Of a DNA stretch of 64,000 nucleotides, positions 1 through 8,089 are shown one piece after another; position 1 is the stretch's first letter, and each line of letters begins with the position of its first letter. The stretch covers positions 62,001-126,000 of the forward strand of contig JBDIVS010000005.1 of assembly GCA_039794245.1 (NCBI GenBank), given 5' to 3'. The position numbers and the translations under genes are program-made. The stretch comes from DAITQM01 sp039794245 (GTDB lineage Bacteria; Pseudomonadota; Gammaproteobacteria; Xanthomonadales; Wenzhouxiangellaceae). Below the pieces are notes generated by a model. The model saw only the letters and a program-made list of their open reading frames with translations, had not been told where the DNA came from and searched no databases.

Positions 1-39
1 GCCGCCCGACAAAATCACCGGTATCAACATCGCCGTACC

Positions 40-957
40 TCAGGCATTCGGCCGCCAACCCGCATCGCACAGTTCCTTCAGGCACAAATACAAAGAAGAC
101 CAACCGCCGGCGCGAAAATCGGCGACCTCGGCGAGATGGGCACAATCGAGCACCGCGTAAGCGGGGCGCGGCGCGGCCTGCGGCCAGTCGCGGCTTTGGA
201 TCGGCGCAATCTCGACCGGCGAGGGCAAAAGCCCGACATCGACCGCGGTTGCGACGACGCGCACCGCGACATCATACCAACTGCCGATATCGGCCCCTGC
301 CAGGTGATAGTACTCGGCACCCGCCGGCCGCGGCCGGCAATGCAGCAAACGGCCGATGCCATCGGCGATCTCTCGCGCCCAGGTCAACCGCCCGATCTGG
401 TCATCGACCACCTTGAGCGGCCGGCCGGCTGCCGCACGGCTGAGGATCGTGCGGACGAAATTGCCGCGCCGGGCGCTGTACACCCAGCTCGTCCGGACGA
501 TCAGCGCCGGCGCCCCGCTCGCCTCGATCGCCGCCTCGCCGGCCCATTTGCTCCGCCCGTAGGCCGACAACGGCGCTGGTGTGTCATCCTCGCGGTACGG
601 CGTGCGCTGCTTGCCGTCAAAAACGTAATCGGTCGAAAGATGCACCAAAGTTGCGCCGCGAGCGGCGCAATACGCGGCGAGACGGGCCGGCAGGTGGTGG
701 TTGAGGGTCTCGGCAGCCGCCGTTTCGCTTTCCGCCGCATCGACCGCGGTCCACGCCGCGGCGTTGACGATGAGGTCGGGGCCGAGGGCGGCAATCCGCT
801 CGACCGCCGAATCGAGGTCGCCAAGATCGCAGTGCAGCGCCTGCGGCCACGGCGCGAGTGCGCTTCTCGCCTGCGGGATCACCTCGCCCAACGGGCCTAG
901 CACACGCAGCAGTTCGAAGCCGATCTGGCCGGTGGCGCCGAGCAGCAGGATGTTCAT
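40..957 (-). CDS. rfbD: dTDP-4-dehydrorhamnose reductase
   Basis: Last enzyme of dTDP-L-rhamnose synthesis, reducing dTDP-4-keto-L-rhamnose with NAD(P)H in the cytoplasm. The 305-residue protein has the N-terminal nucleotide-binding loop GATGQIG at residues 7-13, the STDYVFDG motif near 108-115 and the catalytic YxxxK of short-chain dehydrogenases (Y133, K137). Length fits RfbD/RmlD. Its ATG overlaps the stop of rfbC by 4 bases, so the two are probably translationally coupled. It is the last gene of the ssb-rfbBACD run within this window. Confidence 0.96.
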   Translation of the reverse strand: MNILLLGATGQIGFELLRVLGPLGEVIPQARSALAPWPQALHCDLGDLDSAVERIAALGPDLIVNAAAWTAVDAAESETAAAETLNHHLPARLAAYCAARGATLVHLSTDYVFDGKQRTPYREDDTPAPLSAYGRSKWAGEAAIEASGAPALIVRTSWVYSARRGNFVRTILSRAAAGRPLKVVDDQIGRLTWAREIADGIGRLLHCRPRPAGAEYYHLAGADIGSWYDVAVRVVATAVDVGLLPSPVEIAPIQSRDWPQAAPRPAYAVLDCAHLAEVADFRAGGWSSLYLCLKELCDAGWRPNA

Positions 958-1508
958 TTCCAGACCGGCAGGTCACTCGCCGTACAGGCCGCCAGCCGCG
1001 GCGCGGCGGCGTCGCGTGCCGAAGTGGCGCCGATCTCCAGCGGCCAGGTGATCTCGATCTCGGGGTCGTCGTGGGCCAGCGCCCGGTCATCCCGCGCCCG
1101 GTAACCCAAGGTACAGAAATAGAGCAGTACCGTGTCGTCTTCGAGCGCCTGGAAACCGTGCGCGAATCCCTCGGGGATCCACAATTGCCGGTGGTTTTCG
1201 GCGCTGAGTTCAAAGGCGACCCAGCGGGCGAAATCGGGCGAGCCGCGGCGGATATCGACCGCCACATCGAAGACCGAACCCTTGACCACCTGCACCAGCT
1301 TGCCCTGCGCCGCCGGCCACTGGTAGTGCAGGCCGCGCACCACACCGCGCCGCGAGCGCGACAAGTTGGCCTGGCTGAACGCCGCCGGCAGGCCGTGCAG
1401 CCGGTAGGGCTCGTCGTGCCACAGCTCGTGGAAGCTGCCGCGCTCGTCGCCGAACACGTCCGGTTCGATCAGCACGACACCGGGCAGGCCGGTGGCGCTG
1501 ACTTTCAT
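954..1508 (-). CDS. rfbC: dTDP-4-dehydrorhamnose 3,5-epimerase
   Basis: Cupin-fold epimerase converting dTDP-4-keto-6-deoxyglucose to dTDP-4-keto-rhamnose. The open frame extends upstream, but the start at 1508 (MKVSATGLPGVVLIEPDVFGDERG) matches the usual RfbC N-terminus and gives 184 residues, the family's normal size. The catalytic histidine lies in VRGLHYQ (H61) and the conserved IPEGFAHGF is at 111-119. It overlaps rfbA upstream and rfbD downstream by 4 bases each. Confidence 0.95.
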   Translation of the reverse strand: MKVSATGLPGVVLIEPDVFGDERGSFHELWHDEPYRLHGLPAAFSQANLSRSRRGVVRGLHYQWPAAQGKLVQVVKGSVFDVAVDIRRGSPDFARWVAFELSAENHRQLWIPEGFAHGFQALEDDTVLLYFCTLGYRARDDRALAHDDPEIEITWPLEIGATSARDAAAPRLAACTASDLPVWK

Positions 1509-2401
1509 CGGTTCACCTGCCCGGCGGCGAGCGCCCGCAGATAGTCGCCGTAACCGCTCGCCCGGTGGTGCTCGGCCTGGGCGACCAGATCGTCCACCGT
1601 AATCCACCCCTGGTGATAGGCCACTTCTTCCGGACAGGCGATGCGCAGGCCCTGGCGGGCCTCGATCGTGGCGATGAAACTCGCCGCCTGGTGCAGCGAT
1701 TCGTGGGTGCCGGTGTCAAGCCAGGCAAAACCGCGGCCGAGCCGCTCGACATACAGCCGGCTGCGGTCGAGATAGACGCGGTTGAGATCGGTGATTTCCA
1801 GCTCGCCGCGCGCCGAAGGCGTAAGCCCGGCGGCGATCTCCGGCGCCTCGGCGTCATAGAAATACAGCCCGGTCACGGCATCGTGCGAGCGCGGTTTTTG
1901 CGGTTTTTCCTCGATGCTCAAAGCGCGGCCTTCGGCGTCGGTTTCGACCACGCCGTAGCGGCCTGGATCGCGCACGTGATAAGCGAAGATCGTCGCCCCC
2001 CGGTCGCGGGACATCGCCTTGGCCAGCCGCGACCCGAGCCCGGCGCCGTGGAAAATATTGTCGCCGAGGATCAGGCACGATGGCCGGCCGCCGAGGTATT
2101 CGCGGGCGATGGTCAGGGCCTGGGCGATGCCGGCCGGCTCGGCCTGCACCGCGTAGTTCAACGCCAGGCCCCATTGCGCGCCGTCGCCGAGCAGCGCCTG
2201 GTACAAGGGCAGGTCGGCGGGTGTCGAAATCAACAGAATGTCGCGCAAACCGGCCTGCATCAGCGTCGTCAGCGGGTAATAAATCATCGGCTTGTCGTAA
2301 ACCGGCAAAAGCTGCTTGCTGATCACCCGGGTCAGCGGGTACAGGCGTGTGCCGCTGCCGCCGGCGAGCACGATGCCGCGCCGCTTGGGGGCGCTGCTCA
2401 T
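1505..2401 (-). CDS. rfbA: glucose-1-phosphate thymidylyltransferase
   Basis: First committed enzyme of the rhamnose pathway, making dTDP-glucose from dTTP and glucose-1-phosphate. The start at 2401 puts the nucleotidyltransferase signature GIVLAGGSGTRLYP near residues 9-22, as in RmlA. The upstream extension of the frame is inside rfbB and is not used. Length of 298 residues is typical. Conserved features include KPMIYYPL, the metal-binding GDN of LGDNIF and the EEKP loop. It overlaps both neighbours by 4 bases. Confidence 0.96.
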   Translation of the reverse strand: MSSAPKRRGIVLAGGSGTRLYPLTRVISKQLLPVYDKPMIYYPLTTLMQAGLRDILLISTPADLPLYQALLGDGAQWGLALNYAVQAEPAGIAQALTIAREYLGGRPSCLILGDNIFHGAGLGSRLAKAMSRDRGATIFAYHVRDPGRYGVVETDAEGRALSIEEKPQKPRSHDAVTGLYFYDAEAPEIAAGLTPSARGELEITDLNRVYLDRSRLYVERLGRGFAWLDTGTHESLHQAASFIATIEARQGLRIACPEEVAYHQGWITVDDLVAQAEHHRASGYGDYLRALAAGQVNR

Positions 2402-3456
2402 GAGGCCAGCGCCACGCCGAGCCGCTCGCCACGATACGAGGTGCGCGCCGCCTCGATCCACTCGGGGTGTTCGAGGTACCAATCGACCGTCGCCGCCAGA
2501 CCGGTGGCGAAATCGACCGCCGGCGCCCAACCCAGTTCGCGCTTCAGGCGTGCCGCGTCGATGGCGTAGCGCCGGTCGTGCCCTAGGCGGTCTTCGACCT
2601 GGACCATCGAGTCGCGGCGTGGCCGGCCGCCGGCCGGCGGCCGGCGCCGGTCGATGAGGTCGCAGATCATCTCGACGACCTGGCGGTTGGTCCGCTCGCC
2701 ATCGCCGCCGATCAGATACACCGCGCCGGGCGAGGCGCGCCCAGCGATCGCGTGCAGCGCCTGGACGTGGTCAGCGACGTACAGCCAGTCGCGCACCTGC
2801 CGGCCGTCGCCGTACAGCGGCAGCGCTTCGCCGGCCAGGCCTTTCAGTATCATCAGCGGAATCAATTTTTCGGGAAACTGGAAAGGGCCGTAATTGTTCG
2901 AGCAATGGGTGACGATCGCCGGCAGGCCGTAAGTGTGGTGCCAGGCGCGGGCCAGGTGGTCGGCCGCCGCCTTGCTCGCGGCATAAGGCGAATTGGGGCG
3001 AAATGGGCTGTCCTCGGTGAAGCGGCCCTCGGCGATGCTGCCGAAGACTTCGTCGGTCGAAATCTGCACGTAGCGGAACGCCCGGCGCTCCGCCTCGGGC
3101 AACGCCCGCCAGTAAGACAGCACCGCGTCGAGCAGCACCGAGGTGCCGGCGACGTTGGTCGCGATGAAGTCCGCCGGCCGGTCGATCGAGCGATCAACGT
3201 GGCTTTCGGCGGCGAAATGAAACACGATCTCGGGCCGGTGGCGGGCGAGCAGCGTCTCGACCAGGGCGCGGTCGGCGATATCGCCGCGGACCAGCGTGTA
3301 GCCCGGCAGGCCGTCGAGTGCGGCGACCGTCTGCGGGCACGCGGCATAGGTTAAAAGATCGAGATTGACCAGCCGCTCGCAGCACCGGCCGAGGCTCGAG
3401 CGGACGAAATTGGCGCCGATGAAACCGGCACCGCCGGTGACCAGCCAGGTGTTCAT
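2398..3456 (-). CDS. rfbB: dTDP-glucose 4,6-dehydratase
   Basis: NAD-dependent extended short-chain dehydrogenase that turns dTDP-glucose into dTDP-4-keto-6-deoxyglucose. The 352-residue protein shows the Rossmann loop GGAGFIG at 8-14, STDEVFG at 133-139 and the catalytic Y158xxxK162 in PYAASK. It is the first rhamnose gene of the run and begins 24 bases after the ssb stop, so it may be read through from ssb. The product feeds O-antigen, glycan or rhamnolipid synthesis; nothing here shows which. Confidence 0.96.
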   Translation of the reverse strand: MNTWLVTGGAGFIGANFVRSSLGRCCERLVNLDLLTYAACPQTVAALDGLPGYTLVRGDIADRALVETLLARHRPEIVFHFAAESHVDRSIDRPADFIATNVAGTSVLLDAVLSYWRALPEAERRAFRYVQISTDEVFGSIAEGRFTEDSPFRPNSPYAASKAAADHLARAWHHTYGLPAIVTHCSNNYGPFQFPEKLIPLMILKGLAGEALPLYGDGRQVRDWLYVADHVQALHAIAGRASPGAVYLIGGDGERTNRQVVEMICDLIDRRRPPAGGRPRRDSMVQVEDRLGHDRRYAIDAARLKRELGWAPAVDFATGLAATVDWYLEHPEWIEAARTSYRGERLGVALAS

Positions 3457-3480
3457 TGCCGGGGCGTCATCAGGCGATAC

Positions 3481-3939
3481 TCAGAACGGGATATCGTCAT
3501 CGGCGATGCCCGGGTCATTTTGATCGTTGCCGGCATGGACCGTCGCCTCTTCACCGCCCGCCGCGGCGCGGCCGGTATTTTCCAGCGGCGCGCTGCCGCC
3601 GCCGCGGCTGCCGAGCATCTGCATTTCGGTGGCGACCACTTCGGTCGAATAACGGTCATTGCCGGCCTGATCCTGCCACTTGCGGGTTTGCAGCTTGCCC
3701 TCGAGATAGACCTGGCTGCCTTTGCGCAGATACTCGCCGGCGATCTCGCCGAGCCGGCCGAAAAGCACGATGCGGTGCCATTCGGTGCGTTCCTGCGGCT
3801 GGCCGGTTTGTTTGTCGCGCCAGCTCTCGGAAGTCGCGACGCGAAGATTGGTCACTGTCATGCCGCTTTGCGTCTGGCGGACTTCAGGGTCGGCGCCGAG
3901 GTTGCCGATCAGGATGACTTTATTGATTCCCCTGGACAT
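3481..3939 (-). CDS. ssb: single-stranded DNA-binding protein
   Basis: Binds single-stranded DNA during replication, repair and recombination. An OB fold begins with MSRGINKVILIGNLGADPEVR and the protein ends in the acidic tip DDDIPF used to recruit partner proteins. A start 12 bases further upstream is possible, but GGGAG sits 5 bases before the ATG at 3939 and MSRGINK matches the usual SSB start, giving 152 residues. The linker between OB fold and tip is short. The position directly upstream of rhamnose genes is unusual. Confidence 0.95.
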   Translation of the reverse strand: MSRGINKVILIGNLGADPEVRQTQSGMTVTNLRVATSESWRDKQTGQPQERTEWHRIVLFGRLGEIAGEYLRKGSQVYLEGKLQTRKWQDQAGNDRYSTEVVATEMQMLGSRGGGSAPLENTGRAAAGGEEATVHAGNDQNDPGIADDDIPF

Positions 3940-4216
3940 ATTCGCTCCCATCTAACAGGCAGGTGGTTGAAAAAGGGCTTTCCTGTCCTTTTTTAAATCG
4001 GCTCTTCGCGGCGCATGTCCGCGGCGGCCTCCGAAAATCAAGCACTTACGGTGATCGATTTTCGTGCAAGCCATCCTGGCTTGCCCTGGCGGGCTGTTGA
4101 AAAGAATATTTCAACAGCCCGCCAGGCCGGTCAAAGGTGGAATTGTAGCCCATCGCCCCGGCCGGCCGGACCGCGTGCCGGACGCCCTGAAGCGGCCGGA
4201 AGGGCATCGCCGGGGC
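3940..4216. other. divergent ssb/ispB intergenic region with hairpins
   Basis: No gene is supported here. It holds a short A/T-flanked hairpin (3970-3976 pairing with 3987-3993) that would look like a terminator on either strand, and a perfect 18-bp inverted repeat (4085-4102 and 4109-4126) around a 6-base loop. Both lie between divergent genes, where a terminator has no obvious transcript to end. They may be remnants of lost genes or repeat insertions. Confidence 0.6.
4085..4126. terminator. perfect 18-bp stem-loop, possible terminator or repeat
   Basis: The left arm 4085-4102 and right arm 4109-4126 are exact reverse complements, with loop AGAATA. The stem is GC-rich outside and A/T-rich near the loop. 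There is no T-run on either side, so intrinsic termination is uncertain. It lies upstream of ispB rather than behind a gene. Confidence 0.5.
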
Positions 4217-4222
4217 TATAAT
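4217..4222 (+). promoter_or_regulatory. -10 box TATAAT directly before ispB
   Basis: A consensus TATAAT ends 8 bases before the ispB ATG. Transcription would then start at or within a base or two of the start codon, giving a leaderless or nearly leaderless mRNA. No good -35 hexamer is visible 16-18 bases upstream (the bases there are GC-rich). Confidence 0.5.
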
Positions 4223-4230
4223 GGGCCGCG

Positions 4231-5232
4231 ATGCCCGCTCCTCCCCTCAGCCAGGCGCGCCCGGCCACCCCCAACGACGCCTTCGCCCTGATCGGCGACG
4301 ATGTCGATCGCCTCGATGTCTGCATCCGCACCTGGCTGCGGTCGCACGTCGTACTCGTCCGGCAGATCGCCGAGTACATCATCAACGGCGGCGGCAAGCG
4401 CCTTCGCCCCCTGCTCCACCTGCTCTCGGCCCGCGCCGCCGGCTACGAGGGCGACAAGCACGTGCTGCTCGCCGCGGTGATCGAATTCATCCATACCGCA
4501 ACCCTGCTCCACGACGACGTCGTCGATGAATCGGAAATGCGTCGCGGCCGGCAGACGGCGCATGTCCTGTGGGGCAATCCGGCCAGTGTGCTGGTCGGCG
4601 ATTTTCTCTATTCGCGCAGCTTCCAGATGATGGTCGAGATCGGCGACATGCGGGTCATGGAAGTGCTCGCCGACACGACCAACATGATCGCCGAAGGCGA
4701 AGTGATGCAGCTTCTGAACCTGCGCAATCCGGAGACCACCGAAGCTGCCTACCTGCAGGTCATCGAACACAAAACGGCGCGCCTGTTCCAGGCGGCCTCC
4801 GAACTCGGCGGCATGCTCGCCGGCGTACCGCCCGAAATCCGCCATAGCCTCGGCGAATTCGGCAGCAAACTGGGCGCCGCGTTCCAGATCATGGACGACG
4901 TGCTCGACTACAGCGCCGACGAGGGCGTGCTCGGCAAACGTCTCGGCGACGACCTGGCCGAAGGCAAGCCGACGCTGCCGGTGATCTACGCCCGCGAAGC
5001 GGCCGACGCAGCGCAGCGCGCCGTCATCGACGAGGTGATCCACCAGGGCGGCGGCGGCCGGCTGGACGAGGTGATCGCGATCCTGAAGGCCACCCGCGCC
5101 CTGGACCGCGCCAAACGCCGCGCCGCGAGCTTTGCCGGCGAAGCCGAACTGGCGCTCCGCCCGCTGCCCGATTCACGCTGGCGCAAGGGTCTCGTCGGGC
5201 TCGCCCACTACGCAGTCAACCGCGATCATTGA
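4231..5232 (+). CDS. ispB: octaprenyl (polyprenyl) diphosphate synthase
   Basis: Condenses isopentenyl diphosphate onto farnesyl diphosphate to make the quinone side chain. The 333-residue protein has GGGKRLRP (53-60), the first aspartate-rich motif in LLHDDVVDES (92-101), KTARLF near 181-186 and the second aspartate-rich motif DDVLDYSADEG (222-232), all standard for trans-prenyltransferases. The N-terminus is slightly longer than usual. It heads a run of same-strand genes (hutH, hutI, transporters) that have no link to quinones. rplU/rpmA, often divergent from ispB in gammaproteobacteria, are absent. Confidence 0.94.
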   Translation: MPAPPLSQARPATPNDAFALIGDDVDRLDVCIRTWLRSHVVLVRQIAEYIINGGGKRLRPLLHLLSARAAGYEGDKHVLLAAVIEFIHTATLLHDDVVDESEMRRGRQTAHVLWGNPASVLVGDFLYSRSFQMMVEIGDMRVMEVLADTTNMIAEGEVMQLLNLRNPETTEAAYLQVIEHKTARLFQAASELGGMLAGVPPEIRHSLGEFGSKLGAAFQIMDDVLDYSADEGVLGKRLGDDLAEGKPTLPVIYAREAADAAQRAVIDEVIHQGGGGRLDEVIAILKATRALDRAKRRAASFAGEAELALRPLPDSRWRKGLVGLAHYAVNRDH

Positions 5233-6773
5233 ACCTCTTGGAGATGACCCGCGCCCGGCCCTGCCTCAACGTCGCAACATTCGAGCGGGATCTGGCCGCC
5301 GCCCGGCAGGCATGGCGCAACGACCAGAGCGCGCTCGTCGCCGCGCGCCGGCGCATCGACTCGGCGCTGGCCGGCGGCGGCTCGATTTACGGCGTCAACA
5401 CCGGCTTCGGGGCACTCGCCAACCAGCCGATCGACGGCGGAAATCTCGCCCAGTTACAACGCAATCTGTTGCTCAGCCACGCCTGCGGCGTCGGCCCGCC
5501 GCTCAGCCCCGAGATCACGCATCTGATGCTGGCCCTCAAGCTGCACGCCCTGTGGCTCGGCTATTCCGGCATCTCGCTGCCGGCGTTTAACTTGCTCCTC
5601 GAATTATTCGAGCACGATGTGTTGCCGTGGATCCCGAGCCGCGGCAGCGTCGGCGCCTCGGGTGACCTGGCGCCGCTCGCCCATATGAGCCTGCCGCTGA
5701 TCGGCCTCGGCCAGGTCTGGAACGAAGCGCGCAGCGGCCCCGAACCGGCCGCCGCGGCCCTCGCCCGGCACGGCCTCGAAGCCATCACGCTGGCGCCGAA
5801 AGACGGGCTGGCGCTGATCAACGGCACGCAGATGATGGCTGCCATCGGCGTCTGGGTGCTGCGCCGGGCGCTGGGTCTGATCGATCACGCCGACCTTTTG
5901 GCGGCGATGAGTCTCGAAGCCCTGCAAGGCAGCGCCGTGCCGTTCGCTGCGGAAATTCACGAGCTCAGACCGCATCCTGGCCAGCAGCGCACCGCCGCCA
6001 ACATCCGCGCCCTGTTGATCGGCAGCGAAATCCTCGAATCCCACCGCCATTGCGGCAAGGTGCAGGATCCATACTGCCTGCGCTGCGTGCCACAGGTGCA
6101 CGGCGCGAGCCGCGACGCACTGGCCCATGTCAGTGCCGTGCTCGACATCGAAATCAACGCCGTCACCGACAACCCGCTGGTACTGGCCGACGGCCGCATC
6201 GTCAACGGCGGCAATTTCCACGGCCAGCCGCTGGCCCTGGCGCTCGACTACGCGGCGCTGGCACTCGCCGAACTGGGGAGCATCTCCGAGCGCCGGACCT
6301 ATCTTCTGCTCGCCGGCCACGACGGGCTGCCGCGCTTGCTGATGCACGACACCGGCATCAATTCGGGCTTCATGATCCCGCAGTACACCGCCGCGGCGCT
6401 GGTCTCCGAAAACAAAGTGCTGGCCCATCCGGCCAGCGTCGATTCGATCCCGACCAGCCTCGGCCAGGAAGACCACGTCAGCATGGGTTCGGTCAGCGCC
6501 TTGAAACTGTTGCAGATCGTCGATAACGTCGAAAATACCCTGGCCGTCGAACTGCTGACTGCGACCCAGGCCCTCGACTACCGCGCCCCGCTGCTGCCCG
6601 GGCGGGGCGTCGCCGCGGCGCACCGTGACGTGCGCCGGGAAATTGCCCATGCCGAAACCGACTACCAGGTCGGTGACGACCTGCGCCGCTGCGCCGAACT
6701 GCTGCGCGCCGGCGTCCCGTGCGCCGCGGCCGGCGCAGCCTGCCCCGCCTTCACCGCGCCGGCGTGCTGCTGA
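5229..6773 (+). CDS. hutH: histidine ammonia-lyase
   Basis: Deaminates L-histidine to trans-urocanate, the first step of histidine breakdown. The Ala-Ser-Gly that forms the MIO cofactor is at 143-145 (VGASGDLAPLAH), and YGVNTGFG at 54-61 carries the catalytic tyrosine. Length of 514 is normal. The listed start is TTG at 5229, overlapping the ispB stop by 4 bases. An in-frame ATG at 5244 is the alternative, though its GGAG abuts it with no spacer. The last codons overlap hutI. Without hutU nearby the pathway is incomplete in this window. Confidence 0.93.
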   Translation: MNLLEMTRARPCLNVATFERDLAAARQAWRNDQSALVAARRRIDSALAGGGSIYGVNTGFGALANQPIDGGNLAQLQRNLLLSHACGVGPPLSPEITHLMLALKLHALWLGYSGISLPAFNLLLELFEHDVLPWIPSRGSVGASGDLAPLAHMSLPLIGLGQVWNEARSGPEPAAAALARHGLEAITLAPKDGLALINGTQMMAAIGVWVLRRALGLIDHADLLAAMSLEALQGSAVPFAAEIHELRPHPGQQRTAANIRALLIGSEILESHRHCGKVQDPYCLRCVPQVHGASRDALAHVSAVLDIEINAVTDNPLVLADGRIVNGGNFHGQPLALALDYAALALAELGSISERRTYLLLAGHDGLPRLLMHDTGINSGFMIPQYTAAALVSENKVLAHPASVDSIPTSLGQEDHVSMGSVSALKLLQIVDNVENTLAVELLTATQALDYRAPLLPGRGVAAAHRDVRREIAHAETDYQVGDDLRRCAELLRAGVPCAAAGAACPAFTAPACC

Positions 6774-8017
6774 TCGCACCGATCGGCACGCTGGCCGTCT
6801 GCCCGCCCGGCCGTGGCCAAAACGACGCCGGCCTGATCCGGGACGCGGCGCTGGCGCTCGATCGGGGTTCGATCGCCTGGGTCGGGACGGCGGCCGAAAT
6901 ACCGCAAGCGTATCGCCACGCCCCGCGCCTCGACGCCGCCGGCCGGCTCGTCACGCCCGGCCTGATCGACTGCCACACCCACCTGCTTTTCGGCGGCTGG
7001 CGGGCCACCGAATTCGCCGCCCGCCTCGCCGGCAAAAGTTATCTCGAAATCGCCGCCGGCGGCGGCGGCATCGCCTCGACGGTCGCCGCGACCCGCCGCG
7101 CCAGCGATGCCGAGTTGAAGCAAAAAGCGCACGCCGCGCTCGCCGGCATGCTGGCCCTCGGCGTGACGACGATCGAGGCCAAATCCGGCTACGGCCTCGA
7201 TCTCGAAAACGAACTTCGTATCCTTAGACTGTACCGCGAACTCGCCGCCGAACAGCCGATCGACATCGTCCCGACCTTTCTCGGCGCCCACGTGGTGCCG
7301 GCCGAATACCGCGCCCGCCGCGGCGCTTACCTTTGCCTGTTGCTGGACGAGATGCTGCCGCGCGTGGCCGCGGAAAATTTAGCGGAATTTTGTGATTGCT
7401 TCATCGACGCCGGCGCCTTCACTCTGGCCGAGGGCGAAGCCATCCTCAGCCGGGCCCGCGACCTCGGCCTCAAGCTCAAATGCCACGCCGAACAGTTCAC
7501 GGCCAGCGGCGCCGCATCGCTCGCCGCCCGGCTCGGCGCCGTCTCGGTAGAACACCTCGAAAGAATCGACGAGGCCGGCATCGCCGCGCTCGCCGCGGCG
7601 CGCACCGTCGCCGTCAGCCTGCCGCTCGCCTCGCTGTGGCTCGGCGAGCCCGACCTCGACGCCCGCCACCTGCTGGCCGCCGGTGTCGCAGTCGCGGTGG
7701 CGACCGATTTCAACCCTGGCTCGGCGCCCTCGTGGCACCTGCCGTTGGCCCTGACACTGGCCTGCCTGCGCCAGCGCCTGACCCCGGCCGAAAGCCTGAT
7801 GGCCGCCACTGCTGTCGCCGCCCGCGCCATCGCCCGCGACGGCGAAAACCAGCGCCCGGCCCAGGGCAGCCTGCTGCCCGGCTGCCAGGCCGACATCGCG
7901 ATCTTCGACGCCCCGAACGTCGATCATTGGCTCTATCATTTTCGCCCCAACGCCTGCCTTGCCGTCCTGAAAAAAGGCGAAGTGGTCTGGCAAAATCCCG
8001 GAGGGAGCGGATCTTGA
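6764..8017 (+). CDS. hutI: imidazolonepropionase
   Basis: Metal-dependent amidohydrolase that opens the ring of imidazolonepropionate in histidine degradation. Zn ligands lie in IDCHTHLLFGG; KSGYGL, KCHAEQF and ATDFNPGSAPS are the other family signatures. I chose GTG 6764, which gives an N-terminus of usual length (MLLIAPIGTLAV) and a 10-base overlap with hutH. The frame stays open to GTG 6719, so a start 15 codons earlier is possible. No clear ribosome-binding site precedes either, suggesting coupling to hutH. hutU, which makes its substrate, must be elsewhere. Confidence 0.92.
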   Translation: MLLIAPIGTLAVCPPGRGQNDAGLIRDAALALDRGSIAWVGTAAEIPQAYRHAPRLDAAGRLVTPGLIDCHTHLLFGGWRATEFAARLAGKSYLEIAAGGGGIASTVAATRRASDAELKQKAHAALAGMLALGVTTIEAKSGYGLDLENELRILRLYRELAAEQPIDIVPTFLGAHVVPAEYRARRGAYLCLLLDEMLPRVAAENLAEFCDCFIDAGAFTLAEGEAILSRARDLGLKLKCHAEQFTASGAASLAARLGAVSVEHLERIDEAGIAALAAARTVAVSLPLASLWLGEPDLDARHLLAAGVAVAVATDFNPGSAPSWHLPLALTLACLRQRLTPAESLMAATAVAARAIARDGENQRPAQGSLLPGCQADIAIFDAPNVDHWLYHFRPNACLAVLKKGEVVWQNPGGSGS

Positions 8018-8089
8018 AGGTCCAATTCCCATCGATATTCGTGGGACAATCCCACCATTACAAAAACACACACAACAAAGGGCAACAAC

